Origin: Urbifossiella limnaea
Lineage (GTDB): Bacteria; Planctomycetota; Planctomycetia; Gemmatales; Gemmataceae
DNA: 64,000 nucleotides
NCBI RefSeq assembly: GCF_007747215.1
Contig: NZ_CP036273.1
Location: 4,324,322 to 4,388,321 of the forward strand
Direction: 5' to 3'
A program made the translations under genes and the position numbers. Positions 16,566-24,770 of this stretch are shown here, in pieces. Each line of letters begins with the position of its first letter. Position 1 is the stretch's first letter. The notes beneath the pieces were generated by a model. The model was given only the letters and a program-made list of their open reading frames with translations. It did no database searches and was not told the origin of the DNA.

Positions 16566-17102
16566 ATGCCACGCCCCCCCCGCTCCACCTGGGCCGCCCT
16601 GACGCCCGATCAACTCCTCGCGCAGTGCGAGGTCGACACGTACCGCGCCAGCGGGCCCGGGGGGCAGAAACGGAACAAGACTAGCTCCGCCGTCCGCCTT
16701 CGTCACCCGCCGACCGGGCTGCTCGTTATCGCCGAAGAATCGAGGTCGCAGCACGAAAACAAGGCCCGCGCCCTCGACCGCCTCGGCCAGGCCCTTTACC
16801 TCCACCTCCGCGATGGGATGCCGCCCGACCTTACGCCCGAGACCGTGGCCGAACTGCGCGACTACGCTGCCGCCCGCGACCGCACCGGCCGCCTGTCACT
16901 GGGCCGCAAAGACCCGCGGTTCTGGCCGGCGGTCGGTGTCGTTCTCGACCTACTCGCGGCGACGGGGGCGCGCGTCGCCGAGACGGCATCGCTGCTCGGC
17001 GTCTCGACCGGAAACCTGATTGACTTCTTGCAGACCGATCCGAAGGTGTGGCAGGTGGCGAACCAACTCCGGGCGGCGGCGGGGCGGAAACCGCTGAAGT
17101 AG
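16566..17102 (+). CDS. release-factor-like GGQ protein with helical C-terminal extension
   Basis: 178 residues. Residues 15-80 are a class-I release-factor catalytic domain: YRASGPGGQKRNKTSSAVRL holds the Gly32-Gly33-Gln34 motif that hydrolyses peptidyl-tRNA in the ribosomal A-site. There is no codon-recognition domain, so it resembles ArfB/ICT1-type rescue factors and not RF1/RF2. Instead of the short basic ArfB tail, it has about 90 more residues, a basic stretch (GRLSLGRKDPRFW) and a helical domain (VLDLLAATGARVAETASLLGVSTGNLIDFL) that looks like a helix-turn-helix. It may rescue stalled ribosomes or act on ribosomes in a lineage-specific way. GC-rich palindromes precede it. Confidence 0.8.
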   Translation: MPRPPRSTWAALTPDQLLAQCEVDTYRASGPGGQKRNKTSSAVRLRHPPTGLLVIAEESRSQHENKARALDRLGQALYLHLRDGMPPDLTPETVAELRDYAAARDRTGRLSLGRKDPRFWPAVGVVLDLLAATGARVAETASLLGVSTGNLIDFLQTDPKVWQVANQLRAAAGRKPLK

Positions 17103-17216
17103 TGGACAGGGGGCAGTTGACAGAGGACAGTAAGTCGGAACAGCGTACGCGGGAGTCGCGGGTGGGTATCATGCCCTCTGCCGGACTGTCCTCCGTCCAC
17201 CGTCCACGACGTGCTG

Positions 17217-17699
17217 ATGCCCCCACCCGGGTTTTCGTGGGTCGACCGGCCCCGCCTCGCCGCTCTCGCCCGGCCGGACACGGCCGAGGACCTCCGCTGG
17301 CTCCGCCGCAACGGCGTCGAAGTGCTCATCTCGCTCACCGAGGAGCCCCTGCCGCGGCGCTGGGTGAACGAAGCCGGGCTACTCGCCGTCAGCGTACCCG
17401 TCCCCGACTTCGAGGCCCCAACCGACCGTCAGCTCGACCACATCCTCGACGCCATTCTAAAAGCCCACCGCACCGGGATGGGCGTGGCCGTCCACTGCGC
17501 CGCTGGCCTCGGCCGCACCGGCACCGTACTCGCGGCGTACCTCGTCGCCGGCGGCGAGGAGCCGCGGTCGGCACTGGCACGGGTGCGGGAACTCCGGCCT
17601 GGTTCGGTGGAAACGGCCGACCAGGAGCGGGCCGTCGAGGCCTACGCCCGGCGGCGGGCCGGTGGCTCGCCGCCGGTCAGCGACCCGGAACCTCGGTGA
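17217..17699 (+). CDS. dual-specificity protein phosphatase
   Basis: 160 residues from ATG 17217 (GTG at 17211 is an alternative). A compact cysteine-based phosphatase: the P-loop HCAAGLGRTG holds nucleophile Cys94 and Arg100, and Asp64 in PVPDFEAPT is the likely general acid. The N-terminal GFSWVDRPRLAALARP is typical of atypical DUSPs. Substrate could be phosphotyrosine, phosphothreonine, a phosphoinositide or a nucleotide. Its 3' end overlaps the convergent GT-C-like gene by 23 bases. Confidence 0.85.
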   Translation: MPPPGFSWVDRPRLAALARPDTAEDLRWLRRNGVEVLISLTEEPLPRRWVNEAGLLAVSVPVPDFEAPTDRQLDHILDAILKAHRTGMGVAVHCAAGLGRTGTVLAAYLVAGGEEPRSALARVRELRPGSVETADQERAVEAYARRRAGGSPPVSDPEPR

Positions 17700-19989
17700 A
17701 GGTGACATCCGTCAGGTCGTAGTGGATCGGCTGCGTGGTGCCCGTGATCAGGTCGGGCGGCCCCTCCGACCGAACGCGCACGGTGTGCCGGCCGGGCGGG
17801 ATTTCCAGGCGGAACGTGCGGCGGAGTTGCTCCGAAGGCCGGTCCTTCTGTTCGCCGTGGAAGGTGAACACGTCGTCCAGTGGGCCGGGGCCGTCGGGCC
17901 GGTTCTGCCACGTTAGCGCCGGGGCGCCCGCCAGTGTGACCCGGAAGGGGCCGGGGTGGATGGACGAAAACGTGGCGGTCAGCTCGAACGTCCGGGTGCG
18001 GTCGGACGGGTTCACGATCTGGAACGCCGCCGAGCGGTAGCCCTGGCGGTGCAAGTTCTCCTGCCCCCACGGCAGGCTCGACGGGAAGCCGCGGATGAAG
18101 CACAGCGCCACGTAGTCGCGCTCCCGCTCCGCCTCGCGGTCGAGGTACGCCGGGTCTTTCGCCCGCAGCCAATCGCGGAACGGCCGCAGGTCGAGGAACA
18201 CCTGCCGGCCGTCCTTGTGAACGATTTGGGGCAGTTGCACCCCCTGCGGGACCGCCTTGCGGACCTCCTGCACCACGCCGTTCGCCTCGGCCTGCGACCC
18301 GTACCCGCGGCCGTCCACGAACAGGCCGTCGAAGCCGCCGGCCACCACCCGAACCACCCGCCGCTGCGGATCGTCGGCCGCGACGCTCCGCAGCCACTCG
18401 TCCGTCTCGCGGAACTTGATCGCCCCGTAGCTCGACACGAGCGTCGCGGTGTGGACGTAGAAGCGGGCGTGCTCGTAAGCCCGCAGTTCGTGCAGTCGCG
18501 GCACCTCGGGGAACGGCATGTACGGGAGACAGAACACCCGCGCCCCAGGCGCCGCCTCCTCGACCCGGGCGAAGAACTCGCGGTCGTTGCGGAACCGACC
18601 AGCCTGCTTCTCGACCTGCTCGACCACGTACTGCGAGAACCACGGCGCCGGCGTCTGGTCGGCGACGCCGAGCGCGACCAGCCCCACGGCCGCGGCCACG
18701 CGGTAGCGGCGGGCGCCGGGCCGGTCGAGGAGCCGGCCGTCGAGCCACCACAGCGGCGCCAGCAGGCACAGGAACGCCATGTAGATGCTGAACCGATTCG
18801 GGCAGCGAATTTGGTCGAAGACGAGGAGGTTGAACACCGCCGAGAACCCGCCGATCGTGGCGTAGAGGAGCATGAACAGCGTGAGGACCGCGAGCGGGCG
18901 GTACGGCCAGCCGAGCCGGTTCGGGACCACCAGCACGCCAAGCAACCCGAGGAAGCCGACGGAGGCGACCGCACCGAGCGAGGCGCAGGCGTTCTCATTG
19001 TTCAGCTCGAAGGTGCCGGTGTACGCCGCCTTCGCCCGGCGGAACGCGAAGACGTGGTGGGCGTCGATCGGCAGGATCAGGTGCGCGATCTTCATCCCGT
19101 AGAGTTCACTGTCCTGCGGGAACCGCTCGGTCACCGCGGTCCGGTCGTGGCGAAGGACGTGGGCGATGGCCGGGGCATGGTTCAACACGCCGAACACGAC
19201 GACGAGCCCGGTCAGTAGCGCGGCGGACGCCGCAGTACGCCACGTGCGGTGGACGATCCACCCGTAGCAACCTGCGGCGCAGTAGAGGGCACAGGCGAAG
19301 AAGGCGTAGTACGCCCCGGCCGACGCCGTGGCCGCGGCCAGCAGTACCTGCCACCCGGTCGCGCGGGTCTTCAGCGCCAGCGCGTAGGAACCGTCCGGCC
19401 GGCGGGTGAAGAACGGCAACTCGCCCTTGCACAGGGCCAGCGCCGGCAGCCACGTCAGCGGGATGACCCAGTACGCCGCGAGGAAGTAGTGGAACTCGCC
19501 GCGGAGGTAGTGGTACGGCTGGAAGGCGTAGAGGATGCCGCCCGCGCACGCGAAGGGGTGCGTCAGGCCCAGCCGCCGGAACGCCCACATGGCCGTCACT
19601 GCCGTCAGCGGCCACGTCAGCAGGTGGTAGAGGTTGAACACCAGCACCGCGTCGGACGTGAACCGGCCGATGAGCCACACGACCGCGAAGTGGAGGTGGT
19701 CGACGACGGGAAAGTCGTACAGCTCGTACCGGCCGGGGAAGCCCATCCGGCTGATTTCCCAGTGGTGCCCGTTCTCGACCGTGGCCTTCACCATCGGCAG
19801 GATGAGGAGCACGTCTAGGTCGTAGTCGAGCGGCTCGCGCAGATTGAGCCGGTCGACTCGGTAGCCGGCGGCGATGAGGACGGTGGAGGCGACGGCGGCC
19901 AGAACGTACCAGCCGACGCGGACGCGGCGGGACGGGAGCGGTATCCGTTCGGCCGGGGCGGGAGGGTCGGCCGGGGTGGACTCGCCCAT
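17677..19989 (-). CDS. GT-C-like polytopic membrane protein, putative glycosyltransferase
   Basis: 770 residues from ATG 19989. About eleven transmembrane helices fill residues 25-455; the first periplasmic loop holds acidic residues (DYDLDVLLILPMVKATVENGHHW), in the place of the acidic catalytic motif of GT-C glycosyltransferases that use polyprenyl-phosphate sugars. The C-terminal third (about 480-770) is soluble and presumably periplasmic, ending in beta-sandwich-like strands (FELTATFSSIHPGPFRVTLAG). This layout fits envelope glycosylation enzymes or YfhO-like proteins; the donor and acceptor are unknown. It is divergent from the SDR gene (75 bases between starts). Confidence 0.6.
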   Translation of the reverse strand: MGESTPADPPAPAERIPLPSRRVRVGWYVLAAVASTVLIAAGYRVDRLNLREPLDYDLDVLLILPMVKATVENGHHWEISRMGFPGRYELYDFPVVDHLHFAVVWLIGRFTSDAVLVFNLYHLLTWPLTAVTAMWAFRRLGLTHPFACAGGILYAFQPYHYLRGEFHYFLAAYWVIPLTWLPALALCKGELPFFTRRPDGSYALALKTRATGWQVLLAAATASAGAYYAFFACALYCAAGCYGWIVHRTWRTAASAALLTGLVVVFGVLNHAPAIAHVLRHDRTAVTERFPQDSELYGMKIAHLILPIDAHHVFAFRRAKAAYTGTFELNNENACASLGAVASVGFLGLLGVLVVPNRLGWPYRPLAVLTLFMLLYATIGGFSAVFNLLVFDQIRCPNRFSIYMAFLCLLAPLWWLDGRLLDRPGARRYRVAAAVGLVALGVADQTPAPWFSQYVVEQVEKQAGRFRNDREFFARVEEAAPGARVFCLPYMPFPEVPRLHELRAYEHARFYVHTATLVSSYGAIKFRETDEWLRSVAADDPQRRVVRVVAGGFDGLFVDGRGYGSQAEANGVVQEVRKAVPQGVQLPQIVHKDGRQVFLDLRPFRDWLRAKDPAYLDREAERERDYVALCFIRGFPSSLPWGQENLHRQGYRSAAFQIVNPSDRTRTFELTATFSSIHPGPFRVTLAGAPALTWQNRPDGPGPLDDVFTFHGEQKDRPSEQLRRTFRLEIPPGRHTVRVRSEGPPDLITGTTQPIHYDLTDVTFTEVPGR

Positions 19990-20064
19990 CGGTCGGGATA
20001 CCCTGTTGGCAGCGGGCACGGGGGTACGACGACCCGCCCCGCCCGGACTCACCGAAAGAGATAC

Positions 20065-20928
20065 GTGACCCTACCCGCCCCGGCACCCCCCGCCGCCGAC
20101 GCCCTCGTCGTTGGCTGCGGCTATCTGGGCCGCCGCGTTGCCGCCCGGTGGGTCGCGGCCGGTCGGCGCGTCGCCGCCGTCACCCGACGCAACACCGCCG
20201 AGCTGCGTGCGTTGGGCGTCGAGCCCGTGATCGCCGACGTGACCGACCCGGCCAGCCTCACCGCCGTGCCCCGCGCCGCGGTCGTGCTCTACGCCGTCGG
20301 AATGGACCGCGCCGCCGGCCACACCATGCGCGACGTGTACGTCGGCGGCCTGCGGAACGTCCTGGCGGCGCTGCCGGCCGCCAGCCGGTTCGTGTACGTG
20401 TCCAGCACCAGCGTCTACGGCCAAACCGACGGCGGATTCGTGGACGAAGCTAGCCCGACGGAGCCGACCGAGGAAGCCGGCCGCGTCGTCCTCGACGCCG
20501 AGCGACTGCTGCACGCGCGCCAACGCGACGCGATCGTGCTTCGGCTCGCGGGGCTGTACGGCCCCGACCGGCTGTTGCGGAAGCAGCCCATCCTCAGGGG
20601 CGAACCGCTGGTCGGCGACGCGGACCGGTGGCTGAATCTCGTCCACGTCGAGGACGCCGCCGACGCCGTGGTCGCGGCCGTGGACCGAGCCGATCTGGGG
20701 GCGACGTACACGATCGCCGACGACGGACCGACCCGGCGGCGGACGTTCTACACGCTCCTTGCCGAGTTGCTAAACGCCCCGCCGGCCGCGTTCGACGAGC
20801 GGCCCGAACCCGACGTGCCGAACCGCCGCATCCTTAACAAGCGGGCGCGAGCTGAGATCGGCTGGGCGCCACGCTTCCCGAGCTTTCGCGAAGGCCTCCC
20901 CGCCGCCGTCCGCGAGTCCCGCCCGTAA
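20065..20928 (+). CDS. extended SDR-family NAD(P)-dependent epimerase/dehydratase
   Basis: 287 residues from GTG 20065. The N-terminal Rossmann motif is VVGCGYLGRRVA (G-x-G-x-x-G); the active-site strand is RFVYVSSTSVYGQT, with Ser and Tyr present but without the usual Y-x-x-x-K lysine four residues on, as in the YeeZ-type subgroup. The substrate-binding part includes LRLAGLYGPDRLL and DRWLNLVHVEDAADAV. It probably reduces or epimerises a nucleotide sugar or related small molecule. It is followed 11 bases later by a DUF1080 gene, so the two may be co-transcribed. Confidence 0.82.
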   Translation: MTLPAPAPPAADALVVGCGYLGRRVAARWVAAGRRVAAVTRRNTAELRALGVEPVIADVTDPASLTAVPRAAVVLYAVGMDRAAGHTMRDVYVGGLRNVLAALPAASRFVYVSSTSVYGQTDGGFVDEASPTEPTEEAGRVVLDAERLLHARQRDAIVLRLAGLYGPDRLLRKQPILRGEPLVGDADRWLNLVHVEDAADAVVAAVDRADLGATYTIADDGPTRRRTFYTLLAELLNAPPAAFDERPEPDVPNRRILNKRARAEIGWAPRFPSFREGLPAAVRESRP

Positions 20929-20939
20929 CCGGAGCCGCC

Positions 20940-22019
20940 ATGCGTACCACGCTCTCCGTCGCCCTGTTGCTCGCGTTCGCCGGCCCGGTTGCAGCCCAGC
21001 CGAAGGCCGCGAGCCTCACCCCGCAGGAGATCGCCGACGGCTGGCTGATGCTGTTCGACGGCGAATCGACGTTCGGTTGGAAGATCGACGGCGCCGCCGA
21101 GGTTCAGGATGGCACCCTGATTCTCGGGAAGGGGAAGAAGACGGTCGCGTACCCGACCAGCCGATTCGGGAACGCGTTCGAGTACGAGATACAAGCGGCC
21201 GGCACCGGTTCAGTGAGTAGCCCGAAAGAGCGGGTCGAGTTCGAGTCCGACCCGGTCACGGGGTGGCGCACGGTGACGTATCGCCGCACGGACACCGGCG
21301 TCGGCATGGGCTCCAGCGGCCCGGGTTCGGTGCGCGGCATGAGCCAGAAAACGGACCGCCCTGAACTCGCTGCCGCCCCGTTCGTGATCGAGACTGACGG
21401 GACAACGCCCGTTCGGGTCCGCGCCGCGAAGCTAAAGCCGGGCGGGACGACATCTCTCTTCAACGGCAAGGACCTCGCCGGGTGGACAGTAAATACCGCC
21501 GACCCCAAGCGGGCCGCGTCGAAGTTCGAGGTGCCGAAGGACGGGGAGTTGGGGGTCAAGAACGGGCCGGGCGACCTGAAGACGGACCGGGTGTTCGGCG
21601 ACTTCTTGTTCCAGATGGAGTGCAAGAGTAACGGCAAGTGGCTCAACAGCGGGGTGTTCTTCCGCTGCGTCCCGGACCAGTACCAGAACGGCTACGAGGC
21701 CCAGATTCAGAACGCCTACCTCGGCGACGACCGCACCAAGCCGCTCGACTTCGGCACCGGGGCGATCTATCGGCGGGTCGCGGCGCGGAAGGTGGTGAGC
21801 AACGACCACCAGTGGTTCACTCTCACCGTGCTCGCTGACGGGGCGCACATCGCGACGTGGGTGAACGGCTACCAGACGGTGGACTGGACCGACGACCGCA
21901 AGTCGAACGACAACCCGCGGCAGGGGCTGCGGACCGCCGCGGGTCACCTGTCGATCCAAGGGCACGACCCGACGACGGACCTGCTGTTCCGCCGGCTGCG
22001 CGTGGCGGAGCTTCGCTAG
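20940..22019 (+). CDS. exported protein with tandem DUF1080 domains
   Basis: 359 residues with a signal peptide (1-20). A first, weak DUF1080 half begins at WLMLFDGESTFGWKID and is interrupted by a Gly/Ser-rich segment; a second, full domain begins at SLFNGKDLAGWTVN (about residue 175) and carries the family landmarks LNSGVFFRCVPDQYQNGYEAQIQ and GHLSIQGHDPTTDLLFRRLRV. DUF1080 proteins are periplasmic or surface jelly-rolls, some acting as 3-keto-disaccharide hydrolases. The first half probably has a structural or binding role. Its TAG stop shares CTAG with the convergent gene. Confidence 0.87.
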   Translation: MRTTLSVALLLAFAGPVAAQPKAASLTPQEIADGWLMLFDGESTFGWKIDGAAEVQDGTLILGKGKKTVAYPTSRFGNAFEYEIQAAGTGSVSSPKERVEFESDPVTGWRTVTYRRTDTGVGMGSSGPGSVRGMSQKTDRPELAAAPFVIETDGTTPVRVRAAKLKPGGTTSLFNGKDLAGWTVNTADPKRAASKFEVPKDGELGVKNGPGDLKTDRVFGDFLFQMECKSNGKWLNSGVFFRCVPDQYQNGYEAQIQNAYLGDDRTKPLDFGTGAIYRRVAARKVVSNDHQWFTLTVLADGAHIATWVNGYQTVDWTDDRKSNDNPRQGLRTAAGHLSIQGHDPTTDLLFRRLRVAELR

Positions 22020-23290
22020 CGCAGGCCCGTCAGCGCCGCGAACAGGAACGGCTCGAACCGGATGAACTCCAACGGAAGGCTGAACGAGTCATGCACGTCG
22101 ATGCGGACCGTCCGGCCGGCGTCGCGAGTGTAGGTCAGGTTCGGGAAGAAGTGGCTACACAGTTCGTGGGCGTTCGGCACGAGTCCCACCTCGGTCGGGT
22201 TGAACTCTGAGCTGTTGCGCTCGCTGAACTGCCCGGTCTGGCTGAGGAACAGCGGCGCGACCGTGCAGATGTTCTTCACCACCGACTCCGGCCGGCAGAA
22301 CTGCAACCCCACCGCGTCCGACGGCATCGTGGTCAGCCGCGCGCCCGTCTCGGAGTCGGGTGACCACATCGGTAGGCGACCGGCGTGGCGGAGGGCGAAG
22401 CCCTGCACGCACTGCGGCGTACCACCGATGACGAACAAGTCGCCGCTCACGGCGCAGGTCGGCGTCACCACGCCGAACTCGCGGTTGTAAATCTCGCGGG
22501 TGTCGACTTCGGCCACGACCCGCTTGCGAATCTTGGTTCGGCCGCCGGCCAAATTCTCGACGCCGCGGGTCAGTTGGTCGGCCGCGGCCCGCACCTTCGC
22601 CGCGTCCTTGACCGACACGCATACCACCTGCCCGAACACGCTCAGCCCCTCCGTCGGCGACTGGTACAGGCACAGCCTGTCACCGAGGTACGGCATCAGG
22701 TCGGTGCCGAGGTTTAGGCCGAGCGTGTTCGTCAGTTCGCGATCCAGTTCCTGACGACGACGCTGTCGCGCGGCAGCGAGGACTTTAGTTTCGTCGCTAC
22801 GGTCGTCGGGGGCGTCGATCACGTCGAACGAGGTGAGGGCCGAGTCGTAGGTGGCGGCGGAGTCGAGCCGCAGGAGGCGGAAGCGGCTCACGTCCGTCGG
22901 CAGCGGCGGAAGGTGGGCAAGCGTCACGGGCGCGGCGACGATCACGCCCTTGTCGAGGAGCAGGGCGAGAATCTGTTCCGCGGCCTTCAGGTCGGCGTGG
23001 ACGGCCTTCAACTCGTCGGGCGATTTCCCTTCCAGTAGCGGCCCCGCGAGCAGGTCGTTGCCGAGCATCATGGGGAGGTGTGCGAGCAGGGCGCGGGCCG
23101 AGTCGCCGGTCGGGCCGCGGAGCGCGGAGCCGAGGGCGGAGCCGTCGTAAGCGGCCTTGTGGGCGGTGACGCCGTCCCAGCGGACGAACAACTGCGTGAT
23201 CGGCGAGCGGAGCTTTCCAGGCTCCTGGGCGCGGGCCGCACCAGCGTAGGCAAACAGGAGTAGGGCGACCGCGGGGGCCAGGCGGGGCAT
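22016..23290 (-). CDS. exported protein of unknown function, planctomycete type
   Basis: 424 residues with a signal peptide (ending ARAQ). The mature part alternates helices and strands (LRLDSAATYDSALTSFDVIDA, GTDLMPYLGDRLCLYQSP, FGVVTPTCAVSGDLFVIGG, GLFVIGGTPQCV-like segment) in an order that recalls DUF3352-type exported proteins, but I cannot prove it. It follows the broken DUF1501 gene by 66 bases on the same strand and may have formed an operon with it. It is intact, in contrast to its upstream partners. Convergent with the DUF1080 tandem protein, sharing CTAG. Confidence 0.6.
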   Translation of the reverse strand: MPRLAPAVALLLFAYAGAARAQEPGKLRSPITQLFVRWDGVTAHKAAYDGSALGSALRGPTGDSARALLAHLPMMLGNDLLAGPLLEGKSPDELKAVHADLKAAEQILALLLDKGVIVAAPVTLAHLPPLPTDVSRFRLLRLDSAATYDSALTSFDVIDAPDDRSDETKVLAAARQRRRQELDRELTNTLGLNLGTDLMPYLGDRLCLYQSPTEGLSVFGQVVCVSVKDAAKVRAAADQLTRGVENLAGGRTKIRKRVVAEVDTREIYNREFGVVTPTCAVSGDLFVIGGTPQCVQGFALRHAGRLPMWSPDSETGARLTTMPSDAVGLQFCRPESVVKNICTVAPLFLSQTGQFSERNSSEFNPTEVGLVPNAHELCSHFFPNLTYTRDAGRTVRIDVHDSFSLPLEFIRFEPFLFAALTGLR

Positions 23291-23356
23291 GGTGCGGGCT
23301 CCAGATGTGGGGAGGCGATTGCCCGGGGACGGTGGCCCCCCGGGCCTGGTGGAGCG

Positions 23357-24731
23357 CTACTTCTTTGGCGCGGGCGGCGGTGGGTGCGTCGGGGACCGCC
23401 GGCGCGTCGAACACCTCGGCCGTCCGGGTCCGCGCCGCGGTGCCCGGCCGCGGGGGTGGCGCCGCGCCAGCCGGGGCGGCCGGCTTCGCCTTGTCGATTA
23501 GCGGCAGCGGCTCGAACACTTGGCCCAACACCAGCCGGCTCTCGACGCCAAGCCACTGGTCCAACAGCGTGGCGTACACCCCGTCGGAAGTCTGTGTGGA
23601 AGCGGACGTTGCCGTCCACCAGGTCGTCGAGCTTCGGGTGACGGCCGACGAGCCCGGCGGCCACCTTCGGCCCGGCCACGAATAGGTTCGGGCCGCTGCC
23701 GTGGTCGGTGCCGCGGCTGCCGTTCTGCTTCACCCGCCGGCCGAACTCGGAGTACGTCATCAGCACCACCCGCCCGGCCTCGGTGCCGAGCAGGCCGAAG
23801 AACTGGTCGACCGCGCCCGACACCTCCTGCAACAGCTCGGTGTGCATGTCGGCCTGCGACGAGTGCGTGTCCAACCCAGCGATCGAGGCGTAGTAGATGC
23901 GGGTGCCGAGCCCCTTCTGGATCAGCCGGGCGATCAGGTTCAATTTGCCGCTCAGTGTGGTGAGTTCGTTCGGGGTCGGCTGGTCAAAGCGGCGCGGCTG
24001 GGTGTTGGTGTTCGGCTGGATGTCGCGCAGTGCCTCTTCGATCTTCTGAATGCTCGTGTAGGTTTGCAGCTGCCGGCGGCGGACGAACGCGGTCAGGTCG
24101 CCGCCGTCGTTGCCGCCGTTCAGGTCTTCGATGAGTCGGCGGCGCGGGGCCGCGTTGCCGGTGAGTTGCAGCCGGAAGCTCGCCCGGTCGGCCAGGCTGA
24201 TGACGCCGCCGTCGGCGCCGCTGAGCGCGACCGGCAGCCGGTCCTGGCCGACGAACATGCCGGGGACGCCGGCCTCGCGGGCGCGCATGGCCGGGATCCT
24301 GCGGCCGAACCAGCCGGTGTTCGGGACGCGGCCGGGGTCGGCGAGCTGCCAGATGTCCATGCTCTCGAAGTGCGACCGGTCCGGGTTCGGGTAGCCGACG
24401 CCCTGCACGACCGCGAGTTGCTTCTGGTCGTAGAAGTTCTTCAGTTCGGTGAGCCGTGGGTGGAAGCCGTGGTAGTCGTCGATCCGCAGCACCTCTCGGC
24501 GGGTCAGGCCGAGCATCGTGCAGGCGCGGTGGTACAGGTCGTCGCCGTAGGGGGCGATCGTGTTCAGCCCGTCGTTCCCGCCGGCCAGCTCGACCACGAC
24601 GAGGATGGTGTCCTTGTCCGCGGCCGGGGTTGCGCGGCGGCCCGCGCCAGGAATTCGGGGACGACGGGGCCGGCGGCCAGGAGCGCGGAGCCGCCGAGGG
24701 TGCGGCCAAGGAAGTCGCGGCGGTGATGCAT
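23357..24731 (-). pseudogene. DUF1501 protein gene, frameshifted
   Basis: Reading from ATG 24731 (MHHRRDFLGRTLGGSALLAA, a Tat-like signal), the DUF1501 (sulfatase-like, S-layer-associated in planctomycetes) protein runs to about 24630. Frame then changes by one base at the G-run 24626-24629, where VVVELAGGNDGLNTIAPYG continues. It runs intact through DLYHRACTML, SHFESMDIWQ and LDTHSSQADM to FHTDFR. A second one-base shift at the C-run 23579-23582 moves it to VYATLLDQWLGVESRLVLG. A third probable shift near 23375-23390 would give the ending PPPAPKK and the TAG at 23357-23359. Shifts at homopolymers could be sequencing errors, but the upstream DUF1800 gene also has stop codons, which favours real decay. 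Confidence 0.75.
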
Positions 24732-24770
24732 GGCGGGGGCTCCGAGTGACGCCGCGAGCGGCGGAAGAGG

